NCBI RefSeq assembly: GCF_015476335.1
Contig: NZ_JADAQY010000003.1
Location: 64,062-128,061, forward strand
Direction of reading: 5' to 3'
Length of the DNA stretch: 64,000 bases
Source: Rickettsia endosymbiont of Cardiosporidium cionae
Lineage (GTDB): Bacteria; Pseudomonadota; Alphaproteobacteria; Rickettsiales; Rickettsiaceae
Each line of letters begins with the position of its first letter. Within the stretch, counting starts at the first letter, position 1. The notes under the pieces were generated by a model, which was not told the origin of the DNA, searched no databases, and saw nothing but the letters and a program-made list of their open reading frames with translations. This document shows positions 46,233-56,047 of the stretch, in pieces. A program made the translations under genes and the position numbers.

Positions 46233-48950
46233 TCAATGTAAAAATGACATTGCCTTCAAATTTTCACCATATTTTATACCTATTTTCATAGGTATATCAA
46301 GTATTAATATATTTTCCATAATTTGTTTCAATAAATTCACCATTATTTCTAACTCAGATGATGGTACTTCAAAAACTAATTCGTCATGAATTTGTAAAAT
46401 CATTTTAGTGCTTAATGACAATGCATTAATTTTTTGATGAATTTTTATCATAGCAATTTTTACAATATCAGAAGCTAAACTCTGTATAGGAGCATTGATT
46501 GCAGCTCTTTTTCCAAAAGCGCGTACTGTATGGTTCTTATCATTTATAGAGGGAATATAAATTTTCCTTCCTAGAATATTTTTTACATACCCATTATCTT
46601 CAGCAAATTTGACTGTATAATCCATATAATTCTTAATTTCCGGATATTGAATAAAATACTTATCAATATAATTTTGAGCATCTTGAACGTTAATATTTAA
46701 TCTCTGCGATAAACCGAATGCACTTATGCCATAAATAATGCTAAAATTTATAGTTTTGGCCTTGTATCTCAATTCTGTATTGACTGATTCCTCTGGTACG
46801 GAAAAGATCTGGCTAGCGGTGATAGTATGTATATCTTTGTTGTTAATAAAAGAACGCTTGAGATCCAATACATTTGCTACATGACTCAATATTCTGAGTT
46901 CTATCTGGGAGTAGTCTGCTGATAATAATACATGCATATTCTTGGCAACAAATGCTGCACGGATATTAAATCCTTCTTCTGTTTTTATTGGAATATTTTG
47001 TAGATTCGGATTATGTGAAGTTAACCTCCCTGTAGAAGTAGTATTTTGTAAAAATGTAGTATGAATTCTTTGAGTGCTAGGGTTGACTTGCTTAGGTAAA
47101 GCATCAGTATATGTATTCTTTAATTTAGAAAAATGCCTATACTGCAATAATAAGTCTGCTATTTGATATCCATCAAATTTCAATTTCTCTAAAATATCTA
47201 CAGCTGTAGAATAATTCTTAGATTTACTTTTAGCATTAGTTTTATATGGCAATTGCATTTTAGTGAATAAGATTTCTGATAATTGCTTAGGAGAAGATAT
47301 ATTAAAATTTTCTCCAGCTAATTGAAATATTTTCTGTTCTAAAGCAGAAATTTCTAAAGCATATATCTCTGATAATTGAGATAAATATTCTATATTTATT
47401 GCAATTCCTGAACTCTCCATTTGATTGACAACCTCAGCCAGTGGTAAATCTATATTAAAATACAAACTCAGAACTTTATTTTTATATAATTTTTGTTCTA
47501 AAATCCTGTATAGTTCAACAAAATATATGGAATAAATTCCTGGCATTTCTAAATGTTGAATGATTGATCGATCCAAATAACATTCCACTAGTTCTGGTAA
47601 AGTTTTAGTTTTATTACCTGCACTCAAAAGATAATCCATCAATTCTAGGCTTACATAAGACTTAACTGGTTGATTAAAGAGTTTCAGTAAAATTTTTACA
47701 TCAAAAAATATTTTTTTTATTGAGGTATCACTTAAAAATTGATAGAACTTCTGTAATAGTCTTTCATCTTCAGGCGTGATATAAATATAATTTTTTATGT
47801 AGCTATCTTCACTAATATCCAATGATTCTTTGGATATCACATGAATCTTCATAATATATATCAATGAAACTAATTCAGTATCATCAGCTGCTACAAAAGT
47901 AATATCAATTACCTGATCAGTTTTCAATATATCTATACCAACTGCTCCAGAGATATTTACTTGTTCTAACATTTTATTAAATATATCAATACTAGTAATA
48001 TTGTTTATATCAACTTTCCTATCCATATCCTTCGAAGCACTCTCAATAAGGCAAATTTCTTTAGAAATATCGATATTAAAAAGATCTTCTACCCTTTTAT
48101 ATAAAGATTTGAACCCGAATCTATATAAAAAGTCAGAAATAACACCTATAGATGGGGGAGACCAAACAAAATTTTTATCTAGTAATTCGATATCAACATT
48201 ACTATCTAAACCGGCTAACTTCCAAGATGTCAATGCCAATTCTTTATATTGTAAAATTAATTCTTTATGTTTTGAATTAGGAATATCATCTATAGAATTT
48301 AATAAATGATTCAAACTACCAAAATGATTTATCAATTTAGCAGCAGTTTTCGAACCTATGCCCTTAACTCCTGGTATATTATCAGATCTGTCGCCCATCA
48401 AAGATTGTACATCCCTCACTTTATCAGGGGCTACACCAAATTTTTCTAATACATCAGATTCATCAATATATCTAGACTTTACAGGATCATATATCTTAAC
48501 GCGTTCATTCATTAATTGAACTAAATCTTTATCAGAAGATATAATAATAACATTTTGATCCATTAAGCTATATTTATTAGCTATAGTTGCTATAATATCA
48601 TCAGCTTCAAAGCCAATTTTTTCTAGACTACAAAAATTCAACGCAGTTGCTACTTCTGTTAACAATTCAAGTTGGACAACTAATTCTTGATCTAATATAG
48701 GGCGATTAGATTTATACTCTGGATAAATATCATGACGAAAATTCTTATCTTTATGATCCAATACTATAACAGCTCGCTGAGGACGAAAATCTTGAAGTAT
48801 CTTTAGTAACATACTAGTAAATCCATAAATTGCCCCAACAGGCTGCTTATTAGGCGATGTCAAATGTGGATGAGTATGATATGCACGAAATACGAATCCA
48901 TAACCATCAATCACTACAAATTGAGCAGAGTGATCAAACATAAAATCCAT
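46233..48950 (-). CDS. polA: DNA polymerase I with degenerate proofreading domain
   Basis: This 905-residue protein has three parts. The 5'-3' exonuclease (about 1-290) is intact, with DGYGFVFRAY, FEADDIIAT, SSDKDLVQL and MGDRSDNIPGVKGIGSKTA. The middle 3'-5' exonuclease-like domain (about 310-500) lacks its metal-binding motifs: motif I is GIDILKTD, with Leu where DxE needs Glu, and motif II is IFFDVKILLK rather than a N..FD pattern. The polymerase domain (about 510-905) is intact, with motif A SADYSQIELR, motif B RYKAKTINFSIIYGISAFGL, and motif C QIHDELVFEV. It should fill gaps and remove RNA primers but not proofread. Confidence 0.95.
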   Translation of the reverse strand: MDFMFDHSAQFVVIDGYGFVFRAYHTHPHLTSPNKQPVGAIYGFTSMLLKILQDFRPQRAVIVLDHKDKNFRHDIYPEYKSNRPILDQELVVQLELLTEVATALNFCSLEKIGFEADDIIATIANKYSLMDQNVIIISSDKDLVQLMNERVKIYDPVKSRYIDESDVLEKFGVAPDKVRDVQSLMGDRSDNIPGVKGIGSKTAAKLINHFGSLNHLLNSIDDIPNSKHKELILQYKELALTSWKLAGLDSNVDIELLDKNFVWSPPSIGVISDFLYRFGFKSLYKRVEDLFNIDISKEICLIESASKDMDRKVDINNITSIDIFNKMLEQVNISGAVGIDILKTDQVIDITFVAADDTELVSLIYIMKIHVISKESLDISEDSYIKNYIYITPEDERLLQKFYQFLSDTSIKKIFFDVKILLKLFNQPVKSYVSLELMDYLLSAGNKTKTLPELVECYLDRSIIQHLEMPGIYSIYFVELYRILEQKLYKNKVLSLYFNIDLPLAEVVNQMESSGIAINIEYLSQLSEIYALEISALEQKIFQLAGENFNISSPKQLSEILFTKMQLPYKTNAKSKSKNYSTAVDILEKLKFDGYQIADLLLQYRHFSKLKNTYTDALPKQVNPSTQRIHTTFLQNTTSTGRLTSHNPNLQNIPIKTEEGFNIRAAFVAKNMHVLLSADYSQIELRILSHVANVLDLKRSFINNKDIHTITASQIFSVPEESVNTELRYKAKTINFSIIYGISAFGLSQRLNINVQDAQNYIDKYFIQYPEIKNYMDYTVKFAEDNGYVKNILGRKIYIPSINDKNHTVRAFGKRAAINAPIQSLASDIVKIAMIKIHQKINALSLSTKMILQIHDELVFEVPSSELEIMVNLLKQIMENILILDIPMKIGIKYGENLKAMSFLH

Positions 48951-49124
48951 AAATTAAAAACCAATATATATGATTATGATAAAGATATCATAGAATATCA
49001 ATTCATAAAATACTCATAAATAGATGGTAAAATATGCTTACAAAATACTGCTATATTATTGTGATATGAAATTTTTATACAGAAGTAAAATACTAATAAC
49101 CTCTATAACAAACCTTGTAATATC

Positions 49125-50639
49125 TTATAATATCTCAGATAATTTATTATTATACTCAATACTAATAGTATTTACTGCTAATATCCAAACTATAACAATA
49201 CAAGTAAAAATTAATGCAAAATATGGTGAAGCATCTAAAAAAGTGAAATTAGGAAATAATATAAAGAAAGTTGATTGAATCATGCCCCCACCAGATTTAC
49301 CTAATCTGCCTCCTACTACATCTACTGCAGCTTTACCTTTAGTACGCAACTCTTCAGATAAAGGAATATATGCCATCTCTTTTGTTGAATCAAATAATGA
49401 ATATTTTGTAGATTTACTAAAAACATTCTGAACAGTACCTATAATTGCAGCCAGCATTAAAGGAGAAGTAGTAAAAAATGCTGCAACATATAATCCTAAA
49501 CTATCATCGAAAATTATTAGAAGAAAAAATAGCCCGCCTGTAATTAATATCACTATAGGAGTCAAAATAGCAGAAATCTTCCAAGATACCTTTCTTAAAA
49601 TATTACTACCTATAATCATAAAAATAATAGTCGTAATACCCTGATAAGCCTGAAAATTTCCCATAAACATTGTATACGACTCTTTGGTGGTATATATTTC
49701 ACTAAGTTTTGATTTCCACATAGCTTCGACTAAATTGATAGAAACCCCATAAGATACTACTAAGATTGTTAGCAATCCCAAGTATTTTGACCTAAATAAT
49801 GTAGACAAGCTATCCTTCAAAGATAATTTAACTTTTTTCTTCTTTGCTTGTGGAGATAATATATTAGAGTTATTGACTTTTGTTTCTTCCAATATATATG
49901 AGTTAATTAACTTATATAAAAATAATATACATATCACGCTAAATATTAATATAATAAATACAGGAATATACTTAATATCACAATTAACTATAGTAACATC
50001 ATCACGCAATAACATCAGAACGATACTAGCAGTAGGTAATGAAAAATTGCCTAATAAACCAAACATAGGATAAAAACGCTTTGCTTCTTTAGTATCAGTG
50101 ATTTTATTTGCAAATTGCCAAAATAATAGACTCAACATCACGCTTCCCCACAATTCTGCTATTACATAAAAAGAAGCATAGCTCCAATAGCCAGAGATCT
50201 TTATAAACCACTGCAATCGAGGAAATTGTTCTACTAAGTAATTTATTTTATAGGGGGAAGGGTGAAAAAATGCAGGGTTAGGATATAATATAAAGGTAAA
50301 ACATATAATATAAATTAGAAAAAATACAGTGATAATATAAAATATTCTAGATTGACTAGTGATATTACATAATTTGCTATAGACCAACATAGCTGCAACT
50401 GCTGCTGGTAAGACTAGATATAACTTTAAAAAACCTAATGCTTCAGCTCCGACAGAGTTTATAATAAACCCATCTTTAATAGAACGTAATACTGAGTAAT
50501 TTAATAAAATACAAAACATCAACATTGTCATAGCGATGAATTTTTTAGACTCGTGTGGCTCAATTGGCCAAAATACTTTTCTATATTTTATTAATTTTTC
50601 TATAAATAATCTCATAAAAGATTTAATTATTAAGCTCAT
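49125..50639 (-). CDS. tlcA: ADP/ATP translocase (NTT family, Tlc1-like)
   Basis: This 504-residue inner-membrane carrier with about twelve membrane segments is very like Rickettsia Tlc1, which exchanges bacterial ADP for host ATP. Shared features are KVFWPIEPHE near residue 20, LNYSVLRSIKDGFIIN near 43-58, ASFYVIAELWGS, SLLFWQFANKIT, AKRFYPMFGLLGN, YGVSINLVE, and STKYSLFDSTKEMAYIPL with KGKAAVDVVGGRLGKSGGG near the C-terminus. It lies between tRNA-Val and polA on the minus strand. It is clearly distinct from the second NTT at 11589-13130. Confidence 0.96.
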   Translation of the reverse strand: MSLIIKSFMRLFIEKLIKYRKVFWPIEPHESKKFIAMTMLMFCILLNYSVLRSIKDGFIINSVGAEALGFLKLYLVLPAAVAAMLVYSKLCNITSQSRIFYIITVFFLIYIICFTFILYPNPAFFHPSPYKINYLVEQFPRLQWFIKISGYWSYASFYVIAELWGSVMLSLLFWQFANKITDTKEAKRFYPMFGLLGNFSLPTASIVLMLLRDDVTIVNCDIKYIPVFIILIFSVICILFLYKLINSYILEETKVNNSNILSPQAKKKKVKLSLKDSLSTLFRSKYLGLLTILVVSYGVSINLVEAMWKSKLSEIYTTKESYTMFMGNFQAYQGITTIIFMIIGSNILRKVSWKISAILTPIVILITGGLFFLLIIFDDSLGLYVAAFFTTSPLMLAAIIGTVQNVFSKSTKYSLFDSTKEMAYIPLSEELRTKGKAAVDVVGGRLGKSGGGMIQSTFFILFPNFTFLDASPYFALIFTCIVIVWILAVNTISIEYNNKLSEIL

Positions 50640-50735
50640 ATCAATTATCCATATTAACTAAATACATAAAAAACAACAAAACCTATAATAAAAACCAGTG
50701 TTTAGAGCATATTTGATATAAAAAATCACAATGAT

Positions 50736-50811
50736 TGGTGGGCAATAACAGGCTCGAACTGCTGACTTTCTCGGTGTAAACGAGACGCTCTACCATCTGA
50801 GCTAATCGCCC
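50736..50811 (-). tRNA. tRNA-Val(UAC)
   Basis: The minus strand forms a 76-nt cloverleaf with encoded CCA. The acceptor GGGCGAT pairs with ATTGCCC, the D stem is GCTC/GAGC, and the anticodon stem TCTCG/CGAGA encloses TTTACAC with anticodon UAC. The T loop is TTCGAGC. It lies 61 bp downstream of rpsU and 96 bp upstream of the Tlc1-like gene. Confidence 0.97.
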
Positions 50812-50872
50812 ATAAGAAACAAATAGCAACACACTCCTAAGTAAAAACACGATAGCAATAAACTATCAATAC

Positions 50873-51079
50873 TCAATAACCTTGCGCTCTTCTACTGCTT
50901 ATAGATTTCCTAACACGCTTTTGAGTCTCTTGCTTTTTACGTACCCTTTTAACAGAAGGGGGCTCATAAAAACGTGACATCTTCATCAATCTGAAAATTA
51001 ACTCACGCTGCATCTTACGCTTTAGATCTTTTAGACCTTTTTCGAAATTCCCTCCATGTATATTTACTTGTATTGCCAC
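50873..51079 (-). CDS. rpsU: 30S ribosomal protein S21
   Basis: This 68-residue basic protein matches S21. It begins MAIQVNIHGGNFEKGLKDLK, has LIFRLMKMSRFYEPPSVKRVRKK in the middle, and ends in an Arg/Ser-rich tail. A good promoter lies upstream on the same strand at 51206-51235. tRNA-Val follows downstream and may share the transcript. Confidence 0.97.
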   Translation of the reverse strand: MAIQVNIHGGNFEKGLKDLKRKMQRELIFRLMKMSRFYEPPSVKRVRKKQETQKRVRKSISSRRAQGY

Positions 51080-51205
51080 TAAATCTTTAATATTTATTGA
51101 TAAACTATGATTATAACATTTTCTAAGCCAATAATAAAAGATAACATATAATTGTTAAATTCTGACCTTTATACAAGCATTATTGAATGTTTACAATGAG
51201 AATCC

Positions 51206-51235
51206 ATTATCCTATATAATAAGATATTTTGTCAA
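51206..51235 (-). promoter_or_regulatory. Sigma-70 promoter for rpsU and tRNA-Val
   Basis: On the minus strand a perfect TTGACA (51230-51235) and GATAAT (51206-51211) are spaced by 18 bp. RNA would start near 51199 and leave a leader of about 120 nt before rpsU. Confidence 0.6.
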
Positions 51236-51331
51236 GCATAAATAATAAAAATAAGTAAAGCTTTTATCTAAAATAAAAATCAATTAGTATTAACTTTAGA
51301 AATCAACATACTAGTAGTAAAAAGAGAATTT

Positions 51332-52291
51332 ATGACCAATGTTTTTATTAAAAAAGGTGCAGCTCTAATAAAGTTAGGTGATATTGTATCCTTTCCTACT
51401 GAAACCGTTCAAGGTATCGGAGCAAATGCACTAGATGATATCGCTTGCGAAAAAATCTTTAGGATAAAAAATAGACCAAAAAATAATCCTTTAATTATAC
51501 ATGTACAAGACATAAATCATGCTAAAGAAATTGTACATTTTAACAAAGACGCTGAATATTTAGCTGAATCACTCTGGCCAGGACCTTTAACATTAATATT
51601 ATTCAAAAAAGATAATAGTAATATATCAAATATAGCAACCTCCTCTCTAAGTACAATCGCTATCAGAGTTCCATCACATCCTATAGCATCGAAGCTAATC
51701 CAATTTAGCGGATGTCCTATAGCTGCTCCTAGTGCTAATAAATCTGGCATGTTAAGCGCGACTCATTCAGATCACGTAAAAGATTTCTTCATAAATGATA
51801 AGTTATATATTATTCCATCTAAAGAAAAAAGTAGATATGGATTAGAATCTACAATAATTGATTGTACGTCTGATATACCTAATATACTAAGGCATGGATG
51901 CATAACACATACTAGAATCAATCACATACTAAAAAAGGAGGCTTCATTAACAGAACCAAATAAAAATAATATTAAATCACCTGGTACATGCTATAAACAT
52001 TATGCACCACAACATCAAATAAGGCTAAACGCTACTTACCTAAAAAAGGGGGAAGTAGGACTAAATTTTGGTACAGCAGTGTGTTTTGACAATGAATATT
52101 CGCTAAATCTCAGTACTAAAGGTGATTTATATGAAGCAGCACACAATCTTTTCGATCATTTATATAAGTTGGATCAATATATCAAAAAATATAAGCTAGC
52201 ATCAATAGCAATTGCCCCCATCCCAAAACATGACATAGGCATAACAATTAATGATAGACTATCAAGAGCATGTGATACCACAAAACAATAA
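51332..52291 (+). CDS. tsaC: Threonylcarbamoyl-AMP synthase (Sua5/TsaC type)
   Basis: This 319-residue enzyme makes threonylcarbamoyl-AMP for the t6A modification at tRNA position 37. The YrdC domain (about 5-195) shows SFPTETVQGIGANA, IKNRPKNNPLIIHV, LWPGPLTLIL, IRVPSHPIA, APSANKSG and LESTIIDC. The C-terminal part, linked by SPGTCYKHYAP near 223-233, is the Sua5 extension, so this is the long Sua5 form. Its start is divergent from rpsU with 252 bp between; it converges on tRNA-Leu. Confidence 0.95.
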   Translation: MTNVFIKKGAALIKLGDIVSFPTETVQGIGANALDDIACEKIFRIKNRPKNNPLIIHVQDINHAKEIVHFNKDAEYLAESLWPGPLTLILFKKDNSNISNIATSSLSTIAIRVPSHPIASKLIQFSGCPIAAPSANKSGMLSATHSDHVKDFFINDKLYIIPSKEKSRYGLESTIIDCTSDIPNILRHGCITHTRINHILKKEASLTEPNKNNIKSPGTCYKHYAPQHQIRLNATYLKKGEVGLNFGTAVCFDNEYSLNLSTKGDLYEAAHNLFDHLYKLDQYIKKYKLASIAIAPIPKHDIGITINDRLSRACDTTKQ

Positions 52292-52303
52292 TGAGATACA
52301 TTT

Positions 52304-52389
52304 TGGTGCCCTTGGCCGGACTCGAACCGGCAACGCTATAAAGCAACAGATTTTGAGTCTGTCGTGTATACCAATTTCACCACAAAGGC
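52304..52389 (-). tRNA. tRNA-Leu(CAA)
   Basis: The minus strand forms an 86-nt class II tRNA with encoded CCA. The acceptor GCCTTTG pairs with CAAGGGC, the anticodon stem ACAGA/TCTGT encloses CTCAAAA with anticodon CAA, and the variable arm is built around TGCTTTATAGCG. The T loop is TTCGAGT. It lies 85 bp downstream of the desaturase gene on the same strand. Confidence 0.96.
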
Positions 52390-52474
52390 AAGGACCTTAG
52401 CACAGATAAGAAAAAAGCAGATCCATCAAGATATAAAATATTAAATATGTGTTATATAAGCTATAATAAAATCT

Positions 52475-53662
52475 TCAAGCAAAATTACTAATTTTATCAA
52501 TCTCTTGATATAATTCTTTCATGGTAATTTCTATAGAGGTTAACCTCCTAGATAAATTATCTATAATCCGTTCGGAAGGATAATCCATAAATTTAAGATC
52601 ATTTTTCATTTTATACAATTTATACTTTAATGTATCAAATGATTGTAAGATTTTTAACGTTAATGAAGAACCATTGCTAATTGAATCTAATTTTCCATAT
52701 GCCAACTGTAACTTTTTAACCAATTCATTAACCTGCTGTTTAAGATTTACTATAGTTTCTGTGCTAGTTACCTTAGATTGCTCTAATAACTGTACTTCTT
52801 TTAACTTTATTCTTTGTTTAGGAGTAACCTTCAGATCCCATGCTAGGCCTACTTTACTCATACAATATATTATCCATTTATGCACATCCATTTGATACCA
52901 TTTTGCTCCGTTTCTATAATCATTGGGAAAGGCATGATGAAAATTATGCCAATTTTCTCCAAGCAATACTATAAACAACCACCAAATATCTCCTGCAGTA
53001 CCTTTCGTATACCTCTGGGTACCCAAAAAATGGCACAATGAATTTACAAAAAATGTTAACTCTTGTTGTATAGCTCTACCTATACCTATAAATAAAAATG
53101 CAGTATAGGCAGAAAAGATAGATCCGCCAAATACAAACCCTATAATCATCGGCAAAAATAGATTCATAAATAAAGCAATTTGCCAGTAATATTTTAGCTG
53201 AAATCTTAGTAACTTATTTTTACCCAATTTTTTAATTGTAACACGATTAATTAGTTTATAGCTACCTATCCCTACCAACATCCAGCCTATGTGAGCCCAT
53301 AGAAAACCTAGAAAACGATTATGAAATTTTAATGGTGTGTGAGGGTCACGATCAGTATCAGTAAAGCTATGATGATCAACGTGATTAGATACCCAAGATA
53401 ATGCAGGGCCTTGCAACGTTGCAGCAGAAAACATCATCAAAATAAATTCTACATATTTGTTAGTCTTATATGAACCATGAGACCATAACCTATGCAACCC
53501 TATACCTACTACAATGTTTGATCCATAATAACCCAAAATAACAAACAGAATTTCTGTAAAACCTATACTATAATTTATAGCATAACTCACTACTAAAAGG
53601 ATTAATAATAAAGGATATATTATTAAAACAAGACATGAAGCTATATTAACATTTTTTATCAT
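52475..53662 (-). CDS. Membrane acyl-lipid/acyl-CoA desaturase with coiled-coil tail
   Basis: This 395-residue membrane enzyme belongs to the delta-9 stearoyl-CoA desaturase family, which puts a cis double bond into acyl chains. The three histidine boxes are complete: HRLWSH at 57-62, HVDHH at 94-98, and HNFHH at 239-243. Four hydrophobic segments are arranged in two pairs. The last 110 residues (about 285-395) are Lys/Leu/Glu-rich and predicted coiled coil. The gene sits between tRNA-Gly and tRNA-Leu on the same strand, suggesting processing of a mixed transcript. It would adjust membrane fluidity. Confidence 0.92.
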   Translation of the reverse strand: MIKNVNIASCLVLIIYPLLLILLVVSYAINYSIGFTEILFVILGYYGSNIVVGIGLHRLWSHGSYKTNKYVEFILMMFSAATLQGPALSWVSNHVDHHSFTDTDRDPHTPLKFHNRFLGFLWAHIGWMLVGIGSYKLINRVTIKKLGKNKLLRFQLKYYWQIALFMNLFLPMIIGFVFGGSIFSAYTAFLFIGIGRAIQQELTFFVNSLCHFLGTQRYTKGTAGDIWWLFIVLLGENWHNFHHAFPNDYRNGAKWYQMDVHKWIIYCMSKVGLAWDLKVTPKQRIKLKEVQLLEQSKVTSTETIVNLKQQVNELVKKLQLAYGKLDSISNGSSLTLKILQSFDTLKYKLYKMKNDLKFMDYPSERIIDNLSRRLTSIEITMKELYQEIDKISNFA

Positions 53663-53688
53663 TGGAATAGACCAATTAAAAATTTACA

Positions 53689-53763
53689 TGGAGCGGGTGA
53701 AGGGAATCGGACCCTCGACTTCGACCTTGGCAAGGTAGCGCTCTACCACTGAGCTACACCCGC
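53689..53763 (-). tRNA. tRNA-Gly(GCC) with unusual T loop
   Basis: The minus strand forms a 75-nt tRNA with encoded CCA. The acceptor GCGGGTG pairs with CACCCGC and the discriminator is T. The D stem is GCTC/GAGC and the anticodon loop TTGCCAA gives GCC. Two oddities are visible: the T loop is TCCGATT, with C in place of the nearly universal U55, and the anticodon stem CTACC/GGTCG has one U-C mismatch. The other three tRNAs here have the normal TTCGA loop. Confidence 0.93.
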
Positions 53764-54122
53764 TAATTACTTAACTTTTCTACTAATCATCAAATTACTT
53801 TACTAATCTAATACTAGCTATATTATTTGTTTAGCTACAAACAACAAAACACACCACACAGTTGTACTGCAAATTAACATTTTTAAGTATACAGAGCCCA
53901 GTATAGAGACATCAAAACTACAAGTCAACTGATAGCAGGATAATAACTATCCCTCCAGCAATAATATCATACATCCCCATAAATAATCAACTATCAACTA
54001 GTAAAATGGATATACCAAAACTTAATTAAACTTCATTATCTAATAATATAAATCCAAGCTAAGCAAAACTAATTAATACTCATTACATATTAATATATCT
54101 AAGTAATAATATATAATATATA
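53764..54122. other. Intergenic gap without recognised features
   Basis: This 359-bp AT-rich gap lies between the amino acid permease stop and tRNA-Gly, both on the minus strand. It has no ORF of note, no further tRNA and no stable hairpin that I can see. It should contain the promoter of tRNA-Gly and the desaturase; no clear match stood out. Confidence 0.45.
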
Positions 54123-55523
54123 TTATAATTTTATTTTGTTATTATATGCAATATAATATATAAGAGCAGCAGATATAATACACGTAAACAATATCCAAGC
54201 GTTGTTGGAGATTAGCGATTTTTTATCATATATTTGTTGTAAAAGCAAATACCCAGCAGATAAAAAACCTATAGGGGCAACTATAAACAAGATAGGACAT
54301 TTAAACACTCTTTTATAATCAGCTTTCACAATTCTAAGTAATATAACAATAATCATAACTACCATATCATTGAATAGACTAAACATACCAGATAGCTGAC
54401 CAAAGAATTTACAAGGCATAATAGCAGAAATCAACATAGTAAATGATACTACAATATATAAAGCAACATAAGGAGTATGATATTTACAGTGTACAAAACT
54501 TATAATTTTAGGTAATAACCCATCTCTAGATACAACATATAAGATACGTGATACAGCATAAATATTCACCAATATCCCTGTAATCATACCAATTATCACC
54601 CCGAATGATATAACAGAAGATGCTACTCTACTACCTTTAACTTTTAATACTGAAGCCAATGCTTCTGAAGCATTAAGATTCTCATAGTGAGTAATACCAG
54701 TTAATAACCCCCCTACCACCACATATATCATAATAGATATAACAACTGCTCCAACAATTCCAACACTAATATTAATATTAGGATTTTTACACTCTTCCGC
54801 AGTACTAGCTAACAATCCATAACCATTAAATGATAAAAATAGTACAGCACTCCCTCTAATAACATTATCGATGCCAAATGGCATAAAATTACTACTCCAA
54901 TATTCAATATTGAAATATTTTGAGGATACTACCACAAATATTAAGATAGTCCCCAATTTTATAAATACCAAAACTAAATTGATTTTCTTGCTGCTCTTAA
55001 TACCAAAAAACAATATACTTCCTAATAACAAAACAATAAGCAGCGCAAAAACGTCACATACTCCTCCTTCTAGTGGTCCATAAGCAATAGAATGAGGAAG
55101 ATACATCCCATATACTGATAAGATATTCTTAAAATAACCAGACCAACCAGTTGCAATTGAAGCAGCAGCAAAAGTAAATTCTAAAAATACAGAACAAGCC
55201 ATCACCCAAGCAATCAACTCTCCTAATACTAAATAACTATAACTATACAACCCTCCAGAGGTAGGGATCATAGTAGCAAGTTCTGTATAAGCTAATGCAA
55301 TAAAGATCGCTGTAATGCCTGCGAGCAAATAAGATATCATAACAGCCGGTCCAGCATATTCAGCAGCAACTAATCCTGTGAATACAAATAAACCAGATCC
55401 TATAATACTTCCTAACCCGAGTAACAGTACATCAACGCTGCCCAGATTTCTTACTAACCCAGAAGCTTTAGTTTTGACAGTTAAAGAATCAAAAGACTTT
55501 TTTTGGAAACAAGAACCCAACAT
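54123..55523 (-). CDS. APC-family amino acid permease
   Basis: This 466-residue inner-membrane protein has about twelve hydrophobic segments. Its first helix contains GLGSIIGSGLFVFTG at about 36-50, the substrate-binding unwound GSG motif of the APC superfamily. Further family marks are AYTELATMIPTSGGLYSYSY near 97-116, AELTELGE-like regions and FLSFNGYGLLASTAEECKNP around 228-247, typical of the cationic amino acid/YfnA branch. The exact substrate cannot be read from sequence. An import role fits a host-dependent organism. Confidence 0.9.
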   Translation of the reverse strand: MLGSCFQKKSFDSLTVKTKASGLVRNLGSVDVLLLGLGSIIGSGLFVFTGLVAAEYAGPAVMISYLLAGITAIFIALAYTELATMIPTSGGLYSYSYLVLGELIAWVMACSVFLEFTFAAASIATGWSGYFKNILSVYGMYLPHSIAYGPLEGGVCDVFALLIVLLLGSILFFGIKSSKKINLVLVFIKLGTILIFVVVSSKYFNIEYWSSNFMPFGIDNVIRGSAVLFLSFNGYGLLASTAEECKNPNINISVGIVGAVVISIMIYVVVGGLLTGITHYENLNASEALASVLKVKGSRVASSVISFGVIIGMITGILVNIYAVSRILYVVSRDGLLPKIISFVHCKYHTPYVALYIVVSFTMLISAIMPCKFFGQLSGMFSLFNDMVVMIIVILLRIVKADYKRVFKCPILFIVAPIGFLSAGYLLLQQIYDKKSLISNNAWILFTCIISAALIYYIAYNNKIKL

Positions 55524-55579
55524 TAATCCTCTATGTAAACACTAAAAATCAAATTATAAAACACAATAAAATTACATTA

Positions 55580-55906
55580 TTATAGAATGGAGTTGTTCTT
55601 AAACAATTTATCTAGCGTACCATTGCGATGCATCTCTAACACAATATCACATCCACCAATAAACTCTCCTTTTACATATAATTGAGGAATAGTTAACCAA
55701 TCTGAAAACTGTTTAATACCTTGCCTTAATGCTTCATCCTGTAATACATCATGGTCTACAAAATCCACGCCTAAATTTTTTAAAATATGCACAACCTTTG
55801 CAGAAAACCCACACTGAGGCAATTTCTTAGACCCCTTCATAAACAACACTACACTATTTTTATCGATCTCATCTTTTATATACTGAAACATTTTATTATT
55901 TGACAT
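55580..55906 (-). CDS. grxD: Monothiol glutaredoxin (CGFS type)
   Basis: This 108-residue Grx4-type protein has the CGFS active site at residues 32-35 in KLPQCGFSAKVV. The glutathione-binding elements WLTIPQLYVKGEFIGGCDIV lie near 69-88. CGFS glutaredoxins carry 2Fe-2S clusters and take part in iron-sulfur delivery. It is 56 bp downstream of nothing on its own strand and 141 bp from the divergent nth gene, whose product needs an iron-sulfur cluster. Confidence 0.96.
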   Translation of the reverse strand: MSNNKMFQYIKDEIDKNSVVLFMKGSKKLPQCGFSAKVVHILKNLGVDFVDHDVLQDEALRQGIKQFSDWLTIPQLYVKGEFIGGCDIVLEMHRNGTLDKLFKNNSIL

Positions 55907-56047
55907 AATCCACTAAAACAATATTTAATTATCAATATTTAATTATAAATAATTTATTTTTACTATAAAATCCGTACAAGAATTTTGCTATTGTAACAGC
56001 TATCAAATCAATTTAATATAACAATCTATCATATAACAAAAGTATAA

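Noticed and set aside
49024-49278. A plus-strand open frame of 84 codons between polA and the Tlc1-like gene.
   Set aside because: Most of it is antisense to the C-terminus of the translocase, and it has no recognisable domain.
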